Below are positions 26,029 through 37,290 of a stretch of 64,000 bases of DNA, piece after piece (position 1 is the first letter of the stretch; each line of letters opens with the position of its first letter). The DNA comes from Campylobacter lari subsp. lari (GTDB lineage: Bacteria; Campylobacterota; Campylobacteria; Campylobacterales; Campylobacteraceae). A program made the translations under genes and the position numbers. The notes under the pieces were generated by a model. It did not search any database. It had not been told where the DNA came from and worked only from the letters and a program-made list of their open reading frames with translations. The stretch spans positions 1,302,001 to 1,366,000 of the forward strand of contig NZ_CP053830.1 in assembly GCF_013372185.1 (NCBI RefSeq), in the 5' to 3' direction.

Positions 26029-28020
26029 TTAAATTTTTTTACTTTCAACCTCTTTGAGTATAGATTGAGAGATGTTTCCAACTGCTTTGGTAGCTTCATT
26101 TGTGAAATTTGCAATTTCTACATTTTCTTTTGTCACACTTTCTAAATTGACAATTGCATCATTAATCTGTGTAATACTTTGAGTTTGTTCTTGCATTGAA
26201 CTAGATACATCATTCACACTTTGCACCAAAATATTTACATTAGCTTCAATCTCTCCTAAACTTTTTTCAGTTTTTTCAGCTAAATGACGTACCTCATCAG
26301 CTACTACCGCAAAACCTCGTCCATGCTCACCCGCACGCGCAGCTTCAATAGCAGCATTTAAAGCAAGCAAATTAGTTTGATCTGCTATATCTTTAATCAC
26401 ATTAACAATTTCTTTGATATTATCTGCTTGTGTTGCAACCTCTTTGGTTTTATCGCCTACATTTTGCATAGAAATGTTGATCTGATCTACCGCGTGAATG
26501 GATTTTTCAAGCGACTGTGACTGAGAGTGTGTCCCATCTACTAGTTTTTGCATTGATTCTTCTAATTTTACACTTTGTAAAGTTAGTTCTTTTGCAAACG
26601 TAGAAGATGAAACAAGCATTTTTTTAATCTCTTCGCCCAGTACATTAGTAGTAACCTCTACATTACCTTTTGCGTTTTGAACATGTGTAGAAAAATCTAA
26701 CGCCTTATAGCTATCAAGCACTCGATCAAGCTCATTGATATTTGATCCTATTTTCTCTTCTAAAACATCAAGCATATCATTTAAAATATTTTTTAACTCT
26801 ACAAGTTGAGGATTGATAGGATTTTTATCAATTCTTGCAGATAAATTGCCACGTTCTATTTCTTTTACTTTTTGCACACTTTCAGCAACTGCCTCTTGAT
26901 CTTTATGCAAGTTGTTTTGAGTGTTTACAATGCTTTGACTGATTTCACGCGCTATAACTGAAAATTCATCATTACCCTTGAGACTAATTTCCATCAAATC
27001 CATTTTCTTTTTATAATTTAGACTATCAAAAAAGCTTTTTAATGTATTTTGTATAATGATGATTTTTTTTAGAAAATGATCTATCATACCACCCAAAATA
27101 GCAATAATAACGATCACAAATATCACTCCAAAAATAATCTGCGTAACAAGCAATTTATCAAAAACATCATCATAGTCTTTTAAAGAATTCGCAGAACACA
27201 ACATCATTTCATTGGCTGTATTTAAACACACCGCAACGCGTTGATCACCTTTTAAGGTGTATTTTATTAAATCAGTTGGTGTGTTAGGTGCTGCTTTAAC
27301 TTCTTTTACAAAAGATTTAATCGCATCTGCCATTTCTGTTTCTTTATTTAAATCAATATACCCCAAAGAATGAGCGATCAAATTTCCATTATTATTGATT
27401 AAAAAAACACTATTGCTTGGAGTTATTTTTAACCCCTCAAAAGCTTTACGCATATCATCAAGAAAAACCTCTCCTGCCAACACTCCTACAAATTTTCCAT
27501 CTATTTCAAGAGGTGCAGTGATCGAAACGACCATCTTTTTTGTAACTACATCTAAAAAAGGATCAGAGATGTTTATCATTTTGGTATCTTTTGTAAGTTT
27601 ATACCACGCTCTTGTTCTAGCATCAAAACCATCTTTTTCTTGATTTAAAATAAAATATTTACCTTTAGAGTTCATATCTACATCAATCAAGCTTCCATCT
27701 TTTTCATAACCTACATAAATAGCCGTAAAAGAATACAAGGTAAAAACATGCTCTAAAAACTTGGCAAGACCTTCCTCTCCAACATCTTTACTAGCAACAA
27801 TAGCTTTTGCTATTTTATCTATGTTTTCTTTTCTTGAATTAAAATAAAGTTCGATGAAACTTTTACCATTTTTCACACTTTCTTGTTTTCCGTGAGTAAT
27901 GCTTTGTAAAATATCTCTTTTAGAAGAATGATAATTTATCCCTACAAAAATCCCAAAGCCTATACACAAAATCAAAGCTGTAAGCATAGAAATTCTTCTT
28001 GCGATAATCGTTTTAAACAT
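26029..28020 (-). CDS. methyl-accepting chemotaxis protein with periplasmic dCACHE domain
   Basis: Transmembrane chemoreceptor that controls CheA through CheW/CheV. I start it at 28020 ([11 protein letters not shown], 663 residues), because TGGAGG lies 6 bases upstream and the first membrane helix (about 10-28) then begins properly; an in-frame ATG 36 bases earlier lacks a ribosome site. The periplasmic part (about 30-285) is dCACHE-like, with [13 protein letters not shown] and AWYKLTKD followed by SDPFLD. Helix 2 is at about 293-318, then HAMP, then the signalling hairpin with tip [19 protein letters not shown]. No C-terminal pentapeptide for CheR/CheB is seen. The ligand is unknown; AWY..T and the Asp suggest an amino-acid or carboxylate sensor. 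Confidence 0.93.
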   Translation of the reverse strand: MFKTIIARRISMLTALILCIGFGIFVGINYHSSKRDILQSITHGKQESVKNGKSFIELYFNSRKENIDKIAKAIVASKDVGEEGLAKFLEHVFTLYSFTAIYVGYEKDGSLIDVDMNSKGKYFILNQEKDGFDARTRAWYKLTKDTKMINISDPFLDVVTKKMVVSITAPLEIDGKFVGVLAGEVFLDDMRKAFEGLKITPSNSVFLINNNGNLIAHSLGYIDLNKETEMADAIKSFVKEVKAAPNTPTDLIKYTLKGDQRVAVCLNTANEMMLCSANSLKDYDDVFDKLLVTQIIFGVIFVIVIIAILGGMIDHFLKKIIIIQNTLKSFFDSLNYKKKMDLMEISLKGNDEFSVIAREISQSIVNTQNNLHKDQEAVAESVQKVKEIERGNLSARIDKNPINPQLVELKNILNDMLDVLEEKIGSNINELDRVLDSYKALDFSTHVQNAKGNVEVTTNVLGEEIKKMLVSSSTFAKELTLQSVKLEESMQKLVDGTHSQSQSLEKSIHAVDQINISMQNVGDKTKEVATQADNIKEIVNVIKDIADQTNLLALNAAIEAARAGEHGRGFAVVADEVRHLAEKTEKSLGEIEANVNILVQSVNDVSSSMQEQTQSITQINDAIVNLESVTKENVEIANFTNEATKAVGNISQSILKEVESKKI

Positions 28021-28054
28021 TAAAAAACCTCCATAAATGTAATAATTGATAAAC

Positions 28055-28060
28055 ATTGTA
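28055..28060 (-). promoter_or_regulatory. -10 box of the chemoreceptor gene
   Basis: TACAAT on the minus strand, 34 bases upstream of the chosen start. It lies inside a small dyad (ACATT-GT-AATGT at 28053-28064), itself flanked by AATAATT and AATTATT. Confidence 0.4.
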
Positions 28061-28143
28061 ATGTAATTATTAAAAATTTCTTGATTTATATTAATAAAAT
28101 AGAAAAAATATAAATATTTTGTTTTAAATTTTCACATTTTATT

Positions 28144-28161
28144 ATATAAATTAATTTATAT
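28144..28161. promoter_or_regulatory. 18-bp perfect palindrome upstream of the asparaginase -10
   Basis: ATATAAATT and its exact complement lie back to back, 4 bases before the asparaginase -10 box. It consists only of A and T, so chance is possible in this genome, but it is well placed for an operator. Confidence 0.35.
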
Positions 28162-28165
28162 TTAA

Positions 28166-28171
28166 TATAAT
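28166..28171 (+). promoter_or_regulatory. -10 box of the asparaginase gene
   Basis: TTTAATATAATAG, 26 bases upstream of the ATG, followed by the strong ribosome site AAGGAGA. Confidence 0.6.
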
Positions 28172-28197
28172 AGACAGTTTTAATATAAGGAGATAAT

Positions 28198-29232
28198 ATG
28201 ATTTTTTTTACATATGACAAAAAAGTACTATTAATGCTAATTAGCTTGGTATTTTTTTCATGTGTTAATATTTATGCAAAAGATTTTAAACCTATTATAG
28301 TAATTCATGGTGGAACTAGTGGCCTAGGACTCACAAAAGAAGAATTTAACAAAAGAGAAAAGGTAATGAAAGAATCTTTAAAAGCAGGTCAAAGCATACT
28401 TGAAAAAGGTGGAAACTCTGTTGATGCAGTTATAGCTGCTATTAAAGTAATGGAAGATAGCCCTGAATTTAATGCTGGAAAAGGTGCAGTTTTTACTGCT
28501 GATGGATTTAATGAGCTTGATGCATCTTTAATGAATGGAAAAAATTTAAAAGCCGGTGCTATCGCAATGGCTAGAACCATTAAAAATCCTATCGAGGCAG
28601 CAAAACTTGTCATGGAAAAAACACCCCATACTTTAATAGCCGGAGAAGGAGCTGATAAGTTAGCCAAAAAGCACGGTTTAGAAATAGTAGGACAAAAATA
28701 CTTCTTTACAGAGCACAGATACAAACAACTCCAAGAAGCAAAAAAAAGCAAAGAAGTGTTGCTTGATAGCGACAAAGCTAAAGCACACCTTGGCATAAAC
28801 ACTGAACCGTATTTAGGTACAGTTGGCGCGATAGCTTTAGATAAAAACGGTAACCTAGCAGCAGGCACAAGCACAGGTGGAACTACAAATAAAATGACAG
28901 GACGCATTGGAGATTCCCCTATTATAGGAGCTGGCAACTATGCAAATAACGATTCGGTTGCGATTTCTTGCACAGGAACAGGCGATATTTATATAAGAGT
29001 AGCTGCAGCCCATGAAGTTGCGGCTTTATACAAATACAAAAAACTTTCCATACAAGAAGCAGTTGAGGAAACCATCAAGCAAATAGCAAAACTTGGTGGA
29101 ACAGGTGGGATCATCTCCATAGATAAAAATGGAAAAGTCGGCTATGCTTGGACTAAAGATAAACTTGGAATGTACCACGGAGAAGCAAAAATCGGTGAAG
29201 AACCAAAAGTTTTTTGGCCTTTAAAAAATTAA
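28198..29232 (+). CDS. exported isoaspartyl peptidase / Ntn-type L-asparaginase (family T2)
   Basis: N-terminal nucleophile hydrolase that is made as one chain and self-cleaves into two subunits, then hydrolyses asparagine or isoaspartyl dipeptides. The 344 residues start with a signal peptide (hydrophobic about 10-22, likely cut after IYA at 27), so it is periplasmic. The alpha part has IVIHGGTSG and GNSVDAVIAAIKVMED; the autocleavage Thr is Thr208 in LGTVGAIALD, with TSTGGTTNKMTGRIGDSPI and CTGTGDIYIR behind. The usual Campylobacter asparaginase AnsB belongs to another family, so this is a second route to aspartate. It has its own promoter, divergent from the chemoreceptor gene. Confidence 0.9.
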   Translation: MIFFTYDKKVLLMLISLVFFSCVNIYAKDFKPIIVIHGGTSGLGLTKEEFNKREKVMKESLKAGQSILEKGGNSVDAVIAAIKVMEDSPEFNAGKGAVFTADGFNELDASLMNGKNLKAGAIAMARTIKNPIEAAKLVMEKTPHTLIAGEGADKLAKKHGLEIVGQKYFFTEHRYKQLQEAKKSKEVLLDSDKAKAHLGINTEPYLGTVGAIALDKNGNLAAGTSTGGTTNKMTGRIGDSPIIGAGNYANNDSVAISCTGTGDIYIRVAAAHEVAALYKYKKLSIQEAVEETIKQIAKLGGTGGIISIDKNGKVGYAWTKDKLGMYHGEAKIGEEPKVFWPLKN

Positions 29233-29233
29233 A

Positions 29234-29656
29234 CTAACGCAATTTAATCTTTTTGGTGCCTCTAATTTTAAAAATTTTTGAGGCACTACTTTCAAAAAAA
29301 AACTCATCTACTTTTACATCTGCATTGCTGATAGCCCATTGATAATTAAAGCTTTTTCCATGTTCGTTTGCAGAAGTAGAATAAAGCCAGTCAAAATTTT
29401 TTAAAAAATTTGCATGGCTACAATCTTTCACAACACGTATTGCTTTAGAATTAGGATACAAAAAAGTAGTTTTTTTAGATTTTCTTACAGTATTTTTAAA
29501 GTGATTTGGCACTCTAGTGAGTTTTGTTAACTCACTCAATTTAGCCGTAGTAACCAAACAAGCTTGGTCTAGAGGTCTTTTTTTTAAAGCATTAAGGGCT
29601 TTTAAATCTTTGCTTAAAAACCCTGCAGTTGTATCAGTTTGAGCTAGATAAATCAT
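29234..29656 (-). CDS. short Sua5/YciO/YrdC (TsaC-like) domain protein
   Basis: The family makes threonylcarbamoyl-AMP for t6A37 in tRNA. The 140 residues are shorter than TsaC (about 190) and begin within the fold: [14 protein letters not shown] aligns with the TsaC substrate-binding strand, [11 protein letters not shown] with the conserved K.RP segment, [13 protein letters not shown] and [13 protein letters not shown] with the TSAN loop. The N-terminal strand and parts of the C-terminus are missing. It may be a true minimal TsaC or a paralogue with another role. It overlaps the carB end by 4 bases and converges with the asparaginase gene. A 7-bp inverted repeat (29256-29286) lies in its 3' end. 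Confidence 0.7.
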   Translation of the reverse strand: MIYLAQTDTTAGFLSKDLKALNALKKRPLDQACLVTTAKLSELTKLTRVPNHFKNTVRKSKKTTFLYPNSKAIRVVKDCSHANFLKNFDWLYSTSANEHGKSFNYQWAISNADVKVDEFFFESSASKIFKIRGTKKIKLR

Positions 29657-32600
29657 GCCTTTAAGTATTCTTGTAAGCTCTTTACTTCAAGGCAAGTTTT
29701 ATTTTGTATAGCTTTAATTGCTTTTGCGCCTGCATACGCTGCTCTTAAATTTGTAAAATATGGAGTTTTAAAGCGTAAAATATTTGCTCTGATTTTTTTA
29801 GTATCGCCTTTAAAACTATGCTCATCACTTGTATTAATAGCAAGTTGAATTTGAGAATTTTTTAACTTATCCTCTACATTTGGGCGTCCTTCTGAGATTT
29901 TATGTACAAACTCACACCCCAAACCTGCTTCTTGTAAAATCTTAAAAGTTCCACTTGTAGCTATGATTTTAAATCCTAGTTTAATATACTCACTAGCTAA
30001 ATCTACTGCATATTTTTTATCTTGCTCTCTTAATGATAAAAACACATTTCCACTTTCTGGTAAGAAATTTGATGATGCAAGCTGACTTTTTGCATATGAG
30101 TTTTCAAAATCTTTGCTAATACCCATAACTTCACCAGTTGAACGCATCTCAGGCCCAAGCTCAAGATCACTTCCGCTAAGTTTTGCAAAAGGAAATACCA
30201 CTGATTTTACGCTAATGTGTTTTGGTTTTTTAGCTCTTAAAATTCCATTTTTTTCTTCTACTACTTTGAAAATATCATAAAATTTCAAACTTTCTCTTAA
30301 ATTTCCTTGCCACATCACACGCGTTGCAACCTTTGCTAAAGGAATTCCTGTAGCTTTACTTACAAAAGGCACGGTTCTACTTGCTCTTGGATTTACCTCT
30401 ATCATATAAAGCTTATTATCATGTATAGCAAATTGTATATTTAAAAGTCCTACTACGCCTAAATTTAAAGCAATATCTTTTGTTTTTTGCTCAATCATTT
30501 CAAGCATAGTTTCATCTATATTTATAGCAGGTAAAGAACAAGCACTATCACCTGAATGAATTCCTGCTTCTTCAATATGCTCCATAATACCTGCTACATA
30601 TACATCTTTTCCATCACTTATTGCATCCACATCAAGCTCGGTTGCATTATCTAAAAATTGATCAATTAATACAGGAGATTTATCACTTACATCTACTGCT
30701 TCTTGCATATAAAGCCTAAGCTCACTCTCATCATGCACTACACGCATTGCTCGACCACCCAAAACATAGCTTGGCCTAACAAGCACAGGATAACCTATCT
30801 CATTTGCTTTTATAATAGCCTCTTCTACACTTATGGCTGTGCCATTTTTTGGTTGATTTATACCTAGATCTTCAATAAATTTAGCAAATTTCTTTCTATC
30901 TTCAGCTAAATCAATAACTCTTGCACTTGTTCCTATGATTTTTGCCCCAAAAGCACTAAGGCGTTTTGCAAATTTAAGCGGAGTTTGACCACCAAAATGA
31001 ACTATCACTCCATCTGGTTTTTCTCTATCAATAACCGCTCTTAAATGCTCAAAATCAATTGGCTCAAAATACAAAATATCACTCGTATCATAATCTGTTG
31101 AAACCGTTTCTGGGTTACAATTATACATTATAGTTTTTACGCCCATATCTTTTAGAGCAAAAGAAGCATGCACACAAGCATAATCAAACTCAATGCCTTG
31201 TCCTATACGGTTTGGTCCACCACCTATAATCATCACTTTTTTATCTTTTTTATCTTTACTTTCTTTTACTTGCGTAGCTTCATTTGTATTAATACTTGAG
31301 TATAAATACGGAGTTAGTGCCTCAAATTCGCCTGCACAAGTATCTACTTCACTATATTGAGCGATGATTTTGTGTTTAATTCTTGCATAATAAATATCAT
31401 TTTGGCTTAGCTCAAGATTATCTTTTTGATTAATCAAGCTAGCGATTTTTTTGTCCGAAAAACCTAAGGTTTTAGCTTTTCTTAATAGTTGTTTATTGCT
31501 TAAAATATCCATATCTATTTGATTTTCAAATTCCACTATTTCTTTGATTTGATTTAAAAACCAAGGATCTATTTTACAAAGCTCAAAAAGTTCTTGCGTG
31601 CTAAAACCTTCTCTAAAAGCTTGTGCTATATAAAGCAAGCGTTTTTCATTAGCTTGGCGGATTTTTGTTAAAAGCTCATTTTTATCACACTCTATAATAT
31701 CAAACCCACTTAAATTTCTCTCAAGTGAGCAAAGTGCTTTTTGAATACTTTCTTTAAAGGTTCTTCCTATAGCCATAACCTCGCCCACACTCTTCATAGA
31801 TGTACCAAGCTCAGTACTTGCATTTGGGAATTTTTCAAAAGTAAAACGAGGAATTTTAGTAACTATATAATCAATTACTGGTTCAAATGAAGCTGGAGTT
31901 CCTGTGATATCATTTTTAATTTCGTCTAAACTAAAACCAACTGCTAAAAGTGTAGCTATTTTTGCTATAGGATAGCCTGTTGCCTTGCTTGCAAGAGCTG
32001 AAGATCTTGAAACTCTAGGATTCATTTCAATAACTATCATTCTACCATTAGTTGGATTTATAGCAAATTGCACATTTGATCCACCTGTATCTACTCCAAT
32101 TTCTCTTAAAATAGCAAAAGATGCATTACGCATAGCTTGATATTCTTTATCAGTCAAAGTTAAAGCTGGAGCTATAGTGATAGAATCGCCCGTATGAACC
32201 CCCATAGGATCAACATTTTCAATAGAACAAACTATAATGCAATTATCATTTTTATCTCTGATAACTTCCATCTCATATTCTTTCCAACCAAGCAAACTTT
32301 CTTCTATTAAAATTTCATGGATTGGACTTAGCGCTAAAGCAGTATTTGCAAGCTCTGCAAATTCATCCATATTATAAACTACACCACTTCCTGCACCACC
32401 TAAAGTAAAAGAAGCTCTTATCATCAAAGGAAAACCAATTTCTTCAACTGCTTTTAAGGCTTCTTCATAATTATACGCATACATAGATTTTGGCAAGTCC
32501 ATGCCAATTTTTTTCATGCTTTCTTTAAAAACTTGTCTATCTTCGCCTTTTTTGATAGCTTGCGGATTTGCTCCTAAAAATTTCACATCGCCAAGCTCAC

Positions 32601-32916
32601 CGCTTTCATAAACTTCCATAGCAACATTAAGCGCTACTTGACCACCCATAGTAGGCAAAATCGCATCAATTTTTTCTTTTTTTATAATGCTTAAAATACT
32701 TTCTTTAGTAATTGGTTCTATATAAGTTGCATCAGCAAATTCAGGATCTGTCATAATCGTAGCTGGATTGGAATTGATTAAAACTACTCTATACCCTAAC
32801 TCTTTTAAGGTTTTTGCTGCTTGAGTCCCTGAGTAATCAAACTCACAAGCTTGACCTATAACGATAGGCCCACTGCCTATTAATAATATATTTTCTATAT
32901 CTGTTCTTTTTGGCAT
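29653..32916 (-). CDS. carB: carbamoyl-phosphate synthase large subunit
   Basis: Makes carbamoyl phosphate for pyrimidine and arginine synthesis from bicarbonate, ATP and ammonia supplied by CarA. The 1087 residues contain two homologous ATP-grasp halves: the first (about 1-400) starts with [23 protein letters not shown], the second (about 555-935) with [19 protein letters not shown]. An oligomerization region lies between, and a C-terminal allosteric MGS-like domain (about 940-1087) contains [15 protein letters not shown]. carA is not adjacent, which is common in this genus. Two tandem TATAAT boxes lie upstream. Confidence 0.98.
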   Translation of the reverse strand: MPKRTDIENILLIGSGPIVIGQACEFDYSGTQAAKTLKELGYRVVLINSNPATIMTDPEFADATYIEPITKESILSIIKKEKIDAILPTMGGQVALNVAMEVYESGELGDVKFLGANPQAIKKGEDRQVFKESMKKIGMDLPKSMYAYNYEEALKAVEEIGFPLMIRASFTLGGAGSGVVYNMDEFAELANTALALSPIHEILIEESLLGWKEYEMEVIRDKNDNCIIVCSIENVDPMGVHTGDSITIAPALTLTDKEYQAMRNASFAILREIGVDTGGSNVQFAINPTNGRMIVIEMNPRVSRSSALASKATGYPIAKIATLLAVGFSLDEIKNDITGTPASFEPVIDYIVTKIPRFTFEKFPNASTELGTSMKSVGEVMAIGRTFKESIQKALCSLERNLSGFDIIECDKNELLTKIRQANEKRLLYIAQAFREGFSTQELFELCKIDPWFLNQIKEIVEFENQIDMDILSNKQLLRKAKTLGFSDKKIASLINQKDNLELSQNDIYYARIKHKIIAQYSEVDTCAGEFEALTPYLYSSINTNEATQVKESKDKKDKKVMIIGGGPNRIGQGIEFDYACVHASFALKDMGVKTIMYNCNPETVSTDYDTSDILYFEPIDFEHLRAVIDREKPDGVIVHFGGQTPLKFAKRLSAFGAKIIGTSARVIDLAEDRKKFAKFIEDLGINQPKNGTAISVEEAIIKANEIGYPVLVRPSYVLGGRAMRVVHDESELRLYMQEAVDVSDKSPVLIDQFLDNATELDVDAISDGKDVYVAGIMEHIEEAGIHSGDSACSLPAINIDETMLEMIEQKTKDIALNLGVVGLLNIQFAIHDNKLYMIEVNPRASRTVPFVSKATGIPLAKVATRVMWQGNLRESLKFYDIFKVVEEKNGILRAKKPKHISVKSVVFPFAKLSGSDLELGPEMRSTGEVMGISKDFENSYAKSQLASSNFLPESGNVFLSLREQDKKYAVDLASEYIKLGFKIIATSGTFKILQEAGLGCEFVHKISEGRPNVEDKLKNSQIQLAINTSDEHSFKGDTKKIRANILRFKTPYFTNLRAAYAGAKAIKAIQNKTCLEVKSLQEYLKA

Positions 32917-32945
32917 ATATTTTCCTAAGCTGAATTTTTAGCTAA

Positions 32946-32951
32946 ATTATA
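32946..32951 (-). promoter_or_regulatory. -10 box of carB (proximal)
   Basis: TTTGTTATAATTTAG on the minus strand, 29 bases upstream of the carB ATG. It lies in the 82-base gap after mreC. Confidence 0.6.
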
Positions 32952-32978
32952 ACAAATATAAGTTTTTTAGAAGTTGAA

Positions 32979-32984
32979 ATTATA
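32979..32984 (-). promoter_or_regulatory. second -10 box of carB (distal)
   Basis: TTTGTATAATTTC on the minus strand, 33 bases upstream of the proximal box, giving a possible tandem promoter for carB. Confidence 0.45.
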
Positions 32985-32998
32985 CAAATAAGTAAAAA

Positions 32999-33739
32999 TT
33001 AGTTTTCTACCATATAAAAATAACTTGGTACTTTCATTTTTACATATGGCTTAACATAAGCATTTTGATAAGCACCTTCTTCTTCTATTTTAAAAATTTC
33101 TCCCACTGGAATTCCTGAAAAGAAAATCTCATCCAAGCCACTTGTATAAACCTTATCACCCATTTTAAGCTCAATCCATTTAGGGATATACTTAACTAAA
33201 ATATAATCATTTCTTCCATGAGCTATACCTGGTGCTTGATTTTTACCTATATAAACAGAAAAAATGCATTCTTCATCACCTTGCAAAAGACCCAAAGCTC
33301 TACCATTTTTTTCTATGACTATGCCTGCTGTATAACCATTATAAATCAAACCTTTGATTTTTCCTTTATAATCAACATCAAGCCAAACCTTGTGATAATC
33401 GCTAATTTGAGCATAAGAAGTTGCCTTAACTAAACTCACATTAGGATAATAAAAACTTGAGTTTTTATCGCTTAAAATATTATTTAATTCATTAGCAAAG
33501 TTTCTCATGTAGATATTATTTTTTTCAAGCTCAGCATTTCTTTCTCTTAAAGTTCTAATTTCTTCAGCTTGATTAAAATGTTCGTTGAATTTGTTTTTTA
33601 AAAGATCAATACTTTGAGAAAATTGATTAACAATAGCAATATTTAAATCTAAAACATTTCGTTTTATTATATCTCCATAATAAAACGAAATAAATACTAA
33701 AAAAGATAATATTAAAACGCTAAGAATTTTACTCTTCAT
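32999..33739 (-). CDS. mreC: rod-shape protein MreC
   Basis: Periplasmic bitopic component of the elongasome that links MreB and the cell-wall synthases. The 246 residues have one N-terminal membrane helix (about 5-23), a coiled coil (about 40-80) and a C-terminal double beta-barrel domain with [18 protein letters not shown], the most conserved MreC block. It overlaps mreB by 11 bases. No mreD follows; carB is next. Confidence 0.95.
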   Translation of the reverse strand: MKSKILSVLILSFLVFISFYYGDIIKRNVLDLNIAIVNQFSQSIDLLKNKFNEHFNQAEEIRTLRERNAELEKNNIYMRNFANELNNILSDKNSSFYYPNVSLVKATSYAQISDYHKVWLDVDYKGKIKGLIYNGYTAGIVIEKNGRALGLLQGDEECIFSVYIGKNQAPGIAHGRNDYILVKYIPKWIELKMGDKVYTSGLDEIFFSGIPVGEIFKIEEEGAYQNAYVKPYVKMKVPSYFYMVEN

Positions 33740-34766
33740 TCGTTAGCTGGTGTAATAATGAAATTTCTTCTAAAGCTTTACCTGTACCTTTTGCAACAGC
33801 CAAAAGTGGCTCATCAGCTACATATACTGGAAGTTTTACAATTTCAGATAAATATTTATCAAGCCCGCGTATTAAAGCTCCACCACCTGTTAAAACAACA
33901 CCATTTTCAACGATATCTGCAGCAAGATCAGGTGGCATCATCTCAAGAACTATTTTTAAAGCATCAGCTATTTCTTTTAAATGCTCACGCATAGCTTCTC
34001 TTACATCTTCACTTGTTAGTTCTATTCTATTTAACAAGCCTGTTACTTGATCACGCCCCTTAACCACCATAGAAAGTTCTTTTGGAAGTTGGACTGCTGA
34101 TCCTATAGCGATTTTAATTTCCTCGCCAGTTCTTTCACCTATAACAAGATTGTATTTTTCTTTCACATAATTTACTATACTTGTATCAAGTTTATCACCT
34201 GCTGTACGGATTGATTTTGAAATCACAAGCCCACCTAGTGAAGTAACTCCAATTTCAGTAGTTCCCCCACCTATATCAACTACTAAGCTTCCTTGAGGTT
34301 CTCTAATTGGTAAATTTGCACCAATTGCTGCTGCCATTGGCTCTTCTATCAAAAATACTTCCCTTGCGCCTGCGCTTAATGCACTTTCTCTAACTGCTTT
34401 TCTTTCAACTTGGGTTAAGCCATAAGGGACTGAAATTATTATTCTAGGTCTTAAAAATGATTTTCTTCTATGGGTTTTTTCTATAAAATAACGTATCATT
34501 TTTTCAGTCATATCAAAATCAGCTATAACTCCATCTTTCATAGGGCGTATTGCTTCGATATTTCCTGGGGTTTTACCAACCATTTCCTTAGCTTCTTTTC
34601 CAACTGCTAAAATTTTAACTCTACCATATCTTTCACGCTCAACAGCAACAACAGAAGGCTCATCAATAACTATACCTTTGTCTTTAACTAAAACTAAAGT
34701 ATTAGCAGTTCCTAGGTCAATCCCCATATCACTTGAAAAAAATCCAATTATTTGATCTAAAATCAT
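33729..34766 (-). CDS. mreB: rod-shape actin MreB
   Basis: Bacterial actin that forms membrane-bound filaments and guides lateral cell-wall growth. The 345 residues have the actin phosphate loops [11 protein letters not shown] and [13 protein letters not shown], an adenosine loop [13 protein letters not shown], and an amphipathic N-terminus ([10 protein letters not shown]) for membrane binding. It overlaps clpX by 4 bases and mreC by 11, in the operon fabZ-lpxA-clpX-mreB-mreC. Confidence 0.98.
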   Translation of the reverse strand: MILDQIIGFFSSDMGIDLGTANTLVLVKDKGIVIDEPSVVAVERERYGRVKILAVGKEAKEMVGKTPGNIEAIRPMKDGVIADFDMTEKMIRYFIEKTHRRKSFLRPRIIISVPYGLTQVERKAVRESALSAGAREVFLIEEPMAAAIGANLPIREPQGSLVVDIGGGTTEIGVTSLGGLVISKSIRTAGDKLDTSIVNYVKEKYNLVIGERTGEEIKIAIGSAVQLPKELSMVVKGRDQVTGLLNRIELTSEDVREAMREHLKEIADALKIVLEMMPPDLAADIVENGVVLTGGGALIRGLDKYLSEIVKLPVYVADEPLLAVAKGTGKALEEISLLHQLTNEE

Positions 34767-35998
34767 TCTTTTCCCTTAACTTTTTTATTTTTGATAAACA
34801 AAGGTTTTGCACCCTCTTTAATAACTTCTTTTGTTATAACTATACTATAACCGTTATATTCAGGTAAATCAAACATTAAATCCACCATCATTTCTTCTAT
34901 TATACTTCTTAAGCCTCTTGCTCCAGTTTTTCTCTCTAGCGATAATTTTGCTATTTCCCTTAAGGCATCATCTTCAAATTTTAATTCTACATTATCTATA
35001 GCAAATAATTTTTGATATTGCTTAATAATGGCATTTTTTGGTTCTGTTAAAATACGCACCATACTTTCTTCATCAAGCTCTTCTAAAGAAGCTAAAACAT
35101 GTAATCTTCCTATAAGCTCAGGAATAAGTCCAAAATGAACTAAATCATCAGGCTCTAACTTTTGCAACAAAGCCTCTTTTTCACTTTTTTTATCATCACT
35201 AAAAAAGCCCATGACATTATCACCTAGCTTTCTTTTGATGATATCGCTTATTCCATCAAAAGCACCACCGCAAACAAATAAAATATTAGTAGTATCTATT
35301 TGTATAAAGTCTTGATTTGGATGCTTTCTACCACCTTTTGGTGGGATATTTACTAAAGATCCTTCGATAATTTTAAGTAAAGCTTGCTGAACTCCCTCAC
35401 CACTTACATCTCTTGTGATGGAGCGATTTTCGCCCATTCTTGCGATTTTATCTATCTCATCTATAAAAATTATACCTTTTTGCGCTCTTTGTACATCTCC
35501 ATCTGCAGCTTGCAAAAGACGGGTTAAAATATTTTCAACATCTTCACCTACATATCCAGCTTCTGTTAAAGAAGTTGCATCACAAATTGCAATTGGCACA
35601 TCTAAAAATCTCGCTAAAGTTTGAGCAAGTAAAGTCTTACCACTTCCTGTTGGGCCAACTAATAAAATATTTGATTTTGCTAATTCTGTATCATCATCTT
35701 CTAAATTTGATCTAAAAAGTCTTTTGTAATGATTATAAACGCCCACGCTAAATATTTTTTTAGCTCTATCTTGACCTATTACATATTTATCTAAATACGC
35801 TTTTAATTCTTTTGGAGTGATATCTTTAAAATTTTCATGATCAATTTCTTGATGTTTTAATTCTTTTTCTTCACCAAAAAATATATTACACGCACTTTCT
35901 GCACAATATTCACATATAAAGGCATTGTTGTAATCATTTACCAAAATTCTTCTATCGCTTGTTTCTATTTCATTACAAAAACTACATCTTTTAACCAT
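34763..35998 (-). CDS. clpX: ATP-dependent Clp protease ATPase subunit ClpX
   Basis: AAA+ unfoldase that feeds substrates to ClpP. The 411 residues have the N-terminal zinc domain (CSFC and CEYC pairs within residues 5-35), Walker [16 protein letters not shown], Walker [12 protein letters not shown], the pore loop near GYVGED, and sensor 2 in [12 protein letters not shown]. It overlaps lpxA by 8 bases and mreB by 4. Confidence 0.98.
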   Translation of the reverse strand: MVKRCSFCNEIETSDRRILVNDYNNAFICEYCAESACNIFFGEEKELKHQEIDHENFKDITPKELKAYLDKYVIGQDRAKKIFSVGVYNHYKRLFRSNLEDDDTELAKSNILLVGPTGSGKTLLAQTLARFLDVPIAICDATSLTEAGYVGEDVENILTRLLQAADGDVQRAQKGIIFIDEIDKIARMGENRSITRDVSGEGVQQALLKIIEGSLVNIPPKGGRKHPNQDFIQIDTTNILFVCGGAFDGISDIIKRKLGDNVMGFFSDDKKSEKEALLQKLEPDDLVHFGLIPELIGRLHVLASLEELDEESMVRILTEPKNAIIKQYQKLFAIDNVELKFEDDALREIAKLSLERKTGARGLRSIIEEMMVDLMFDLPEYNGYSIVITKEVIKEGAKPLFIKNKKVKGKE

Positions 35999-36782
35999 GA
36001 TTTTTTTCCTTATAAATAGGAATTCCTCTTTTTGTTTCTAATATAAAATTACACATTTTTTTGACATTTTCACTAGAAGTACTTTCTAATAAATTTAAAG
36101 CATTATCTTTTAAATTTCCTTGTTTAAATAAAATTTTAAAAGTCTTGCTTAAAATGTCTATTTCTTCTTTATCAAACCGTCTTCTAAGCCCAACTAAATT
36201 TAAACTTCTAATACTAGCGCGGTTTCCCTCAGCTAAACAAAATGGCACTATATCTTGGGATAAAGCCGAAGCTCCAGCTATCATACAGCCCTCACCCACT
36301 TTAACAAATTGATGAATAGGCGTAAGCCCGCCAACAACGGTATAATCACCAAGTTCTACATGTCCTGCTAAAGTAGCATTATTTGCTAATATTATATTAT
36401 TTCCTAAAATACAATCATGAGCAATATGAGAATAAGCCATTATAAAAGCATTATCGCCTATTCTAGTATAGCCATCACCCTTTGCTGTGCCTGAATTTAT
36501 AGTTACAAATTCTCTTATAGTTGCATTTTTTCCTATTATTACACCTGAGTTTATTTCATCTTTATATGATATATCTTGAGGTATATCTCCAACTATAGCA
36601 TAAGAAAAAATTTTAGAATCATCGCCTATTTTAACATTTGGTAAGATTCTTGCGCCTTGTTTTATTACAACATTATTTCCAATTTTTGCATTAGCTCCTA
36701 CAAAAGAATAAGCTTCTATGATTACTTCATCACCTATTATAGCCCCATCTTCTACTACAGCACTTGGATGAATTTTACTCAT
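35991..36782 (-). CDS. lpxA: UDP-N-acetylglucosamine acyltransferase
   Basis: First enzyme of lipid A synthesis; it transfers an acyl chain from ACP to UDP-GlcNAc. The 263 residues form a left-handed beta-helix of hexapeptide repeats (about 1-190), with the catalytic His in [12 protein letters not shown], then [17 protein letters not shown] and a helical C-terminal domain. It shares one base with the end of fabZ. With lpxB and the LpxH-like gene, three early lipid A steps lie in this window. Confidence 0.97.
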   Translation of the reverse strand: MSKIHPSAVVEDGAIIGDEVIIEAYSFVGANAKIGNNVVIKQGARILPNVKIGDDSKIFSYAIVGDIPQDISYKDEINSGVIIGKNATIREFVTINSGTAKGDGYTRIGDNAFIMAYSHIAHDCILGNNIILANNATLAGHVELGDYTVVGGLTPIHQFVKVGEGCMIAGASALSQDIVPFCLAEGNRASIRSLNLVGLRRRFDKEEIDILSKTFKILFKQGNLKDNALNLLESTSSENVKKMCNFILETKRGIPIYKEKNHG

Positions 36783-37222
36783 TATTTATCCACTATCATA
36801 GCTTTAAGTTCAGCTTCTGCAACTAATTGTCCATCAACAAAAGCTTTACCTTCAAATATCCACAAATTCCCACGATTTTTTACAACACTCATTTCATAAT
36901 CAAGCCTATCACCAGGACGCACTGGATTTCTAAATTTAGCATTATCAATCCCTGTAAAATATACCACTTTAGAGCTTGGATCAACTTTATCATCCATACT
37001 TTCAAAAGCTAAAACTCCACCAGTTTGAGCCATACCTTCTAAAATTAAAACACCTGGATAAATTGGATGATCAGGAAAATGCCCCATAAAAACATGATCA
37101 CTAATACTTATATTTTTATAGCCTTTAACTATTTGTTTTGTCTTTAATTCTACGATTTTATCTACAAGTAAAAATGGATACCTATGTGGTAAAATTTTTT
37201 GAATTTGCATCACATCAATCAT
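36782..37222 (-). CDS. fabZ: 3-hydroxyacyl-ACP dehydratase FabZ
   Basis: Hot-dog fold dehydratase of fatty acid elongation. The 146 residues have [12 protein letters not shown], the active-site block [20 protein letters not shown] with catalytic His and Glu, and [12 protein letters not shown]. It opens the unit fabZ-lpxA-clpX-mreB-mreC, so 3-hydroxyacyl-ACP use for membrane lipid and lipid A is genetically linked. Confidence 0.97.
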   Translation of the reverse strand: MIDVMQIQKILPHRYPFLLVDKIVELKTKQIVKGYKNISISDHVFMGHFPDHPIYPGVLILEGMAQTGGVLAFESMDDKVDPSSKVVYFTGIDNAKFRNPVRPGDRLDYEMSVVKNRGNLWIFEGKAFVDGQLVAEAELKAMIVDK

Positions 37223-37290
37223 AAATTTAGCCTTAAAATATATTCAAAATTCAGATTTTACAAAAAAAATATTAATAAATTAATTAAGTT

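Noticed and set aside
28021..28056. Upstream ATG at 28056 for the chemoreceptor
   Set aside because: The downstream ATG at 28020 has TGGAGG at good spacing and gives the normal start before the first membrane helix; the upstream one has no ribosome site and lies at the putative -10.
28389..28937. 182-codon open frame antisense to the asparaginase gene
   Set aside because: It lies wholly inside a gene with clear catalytic motifs, has no ribosome site and resembles no family.
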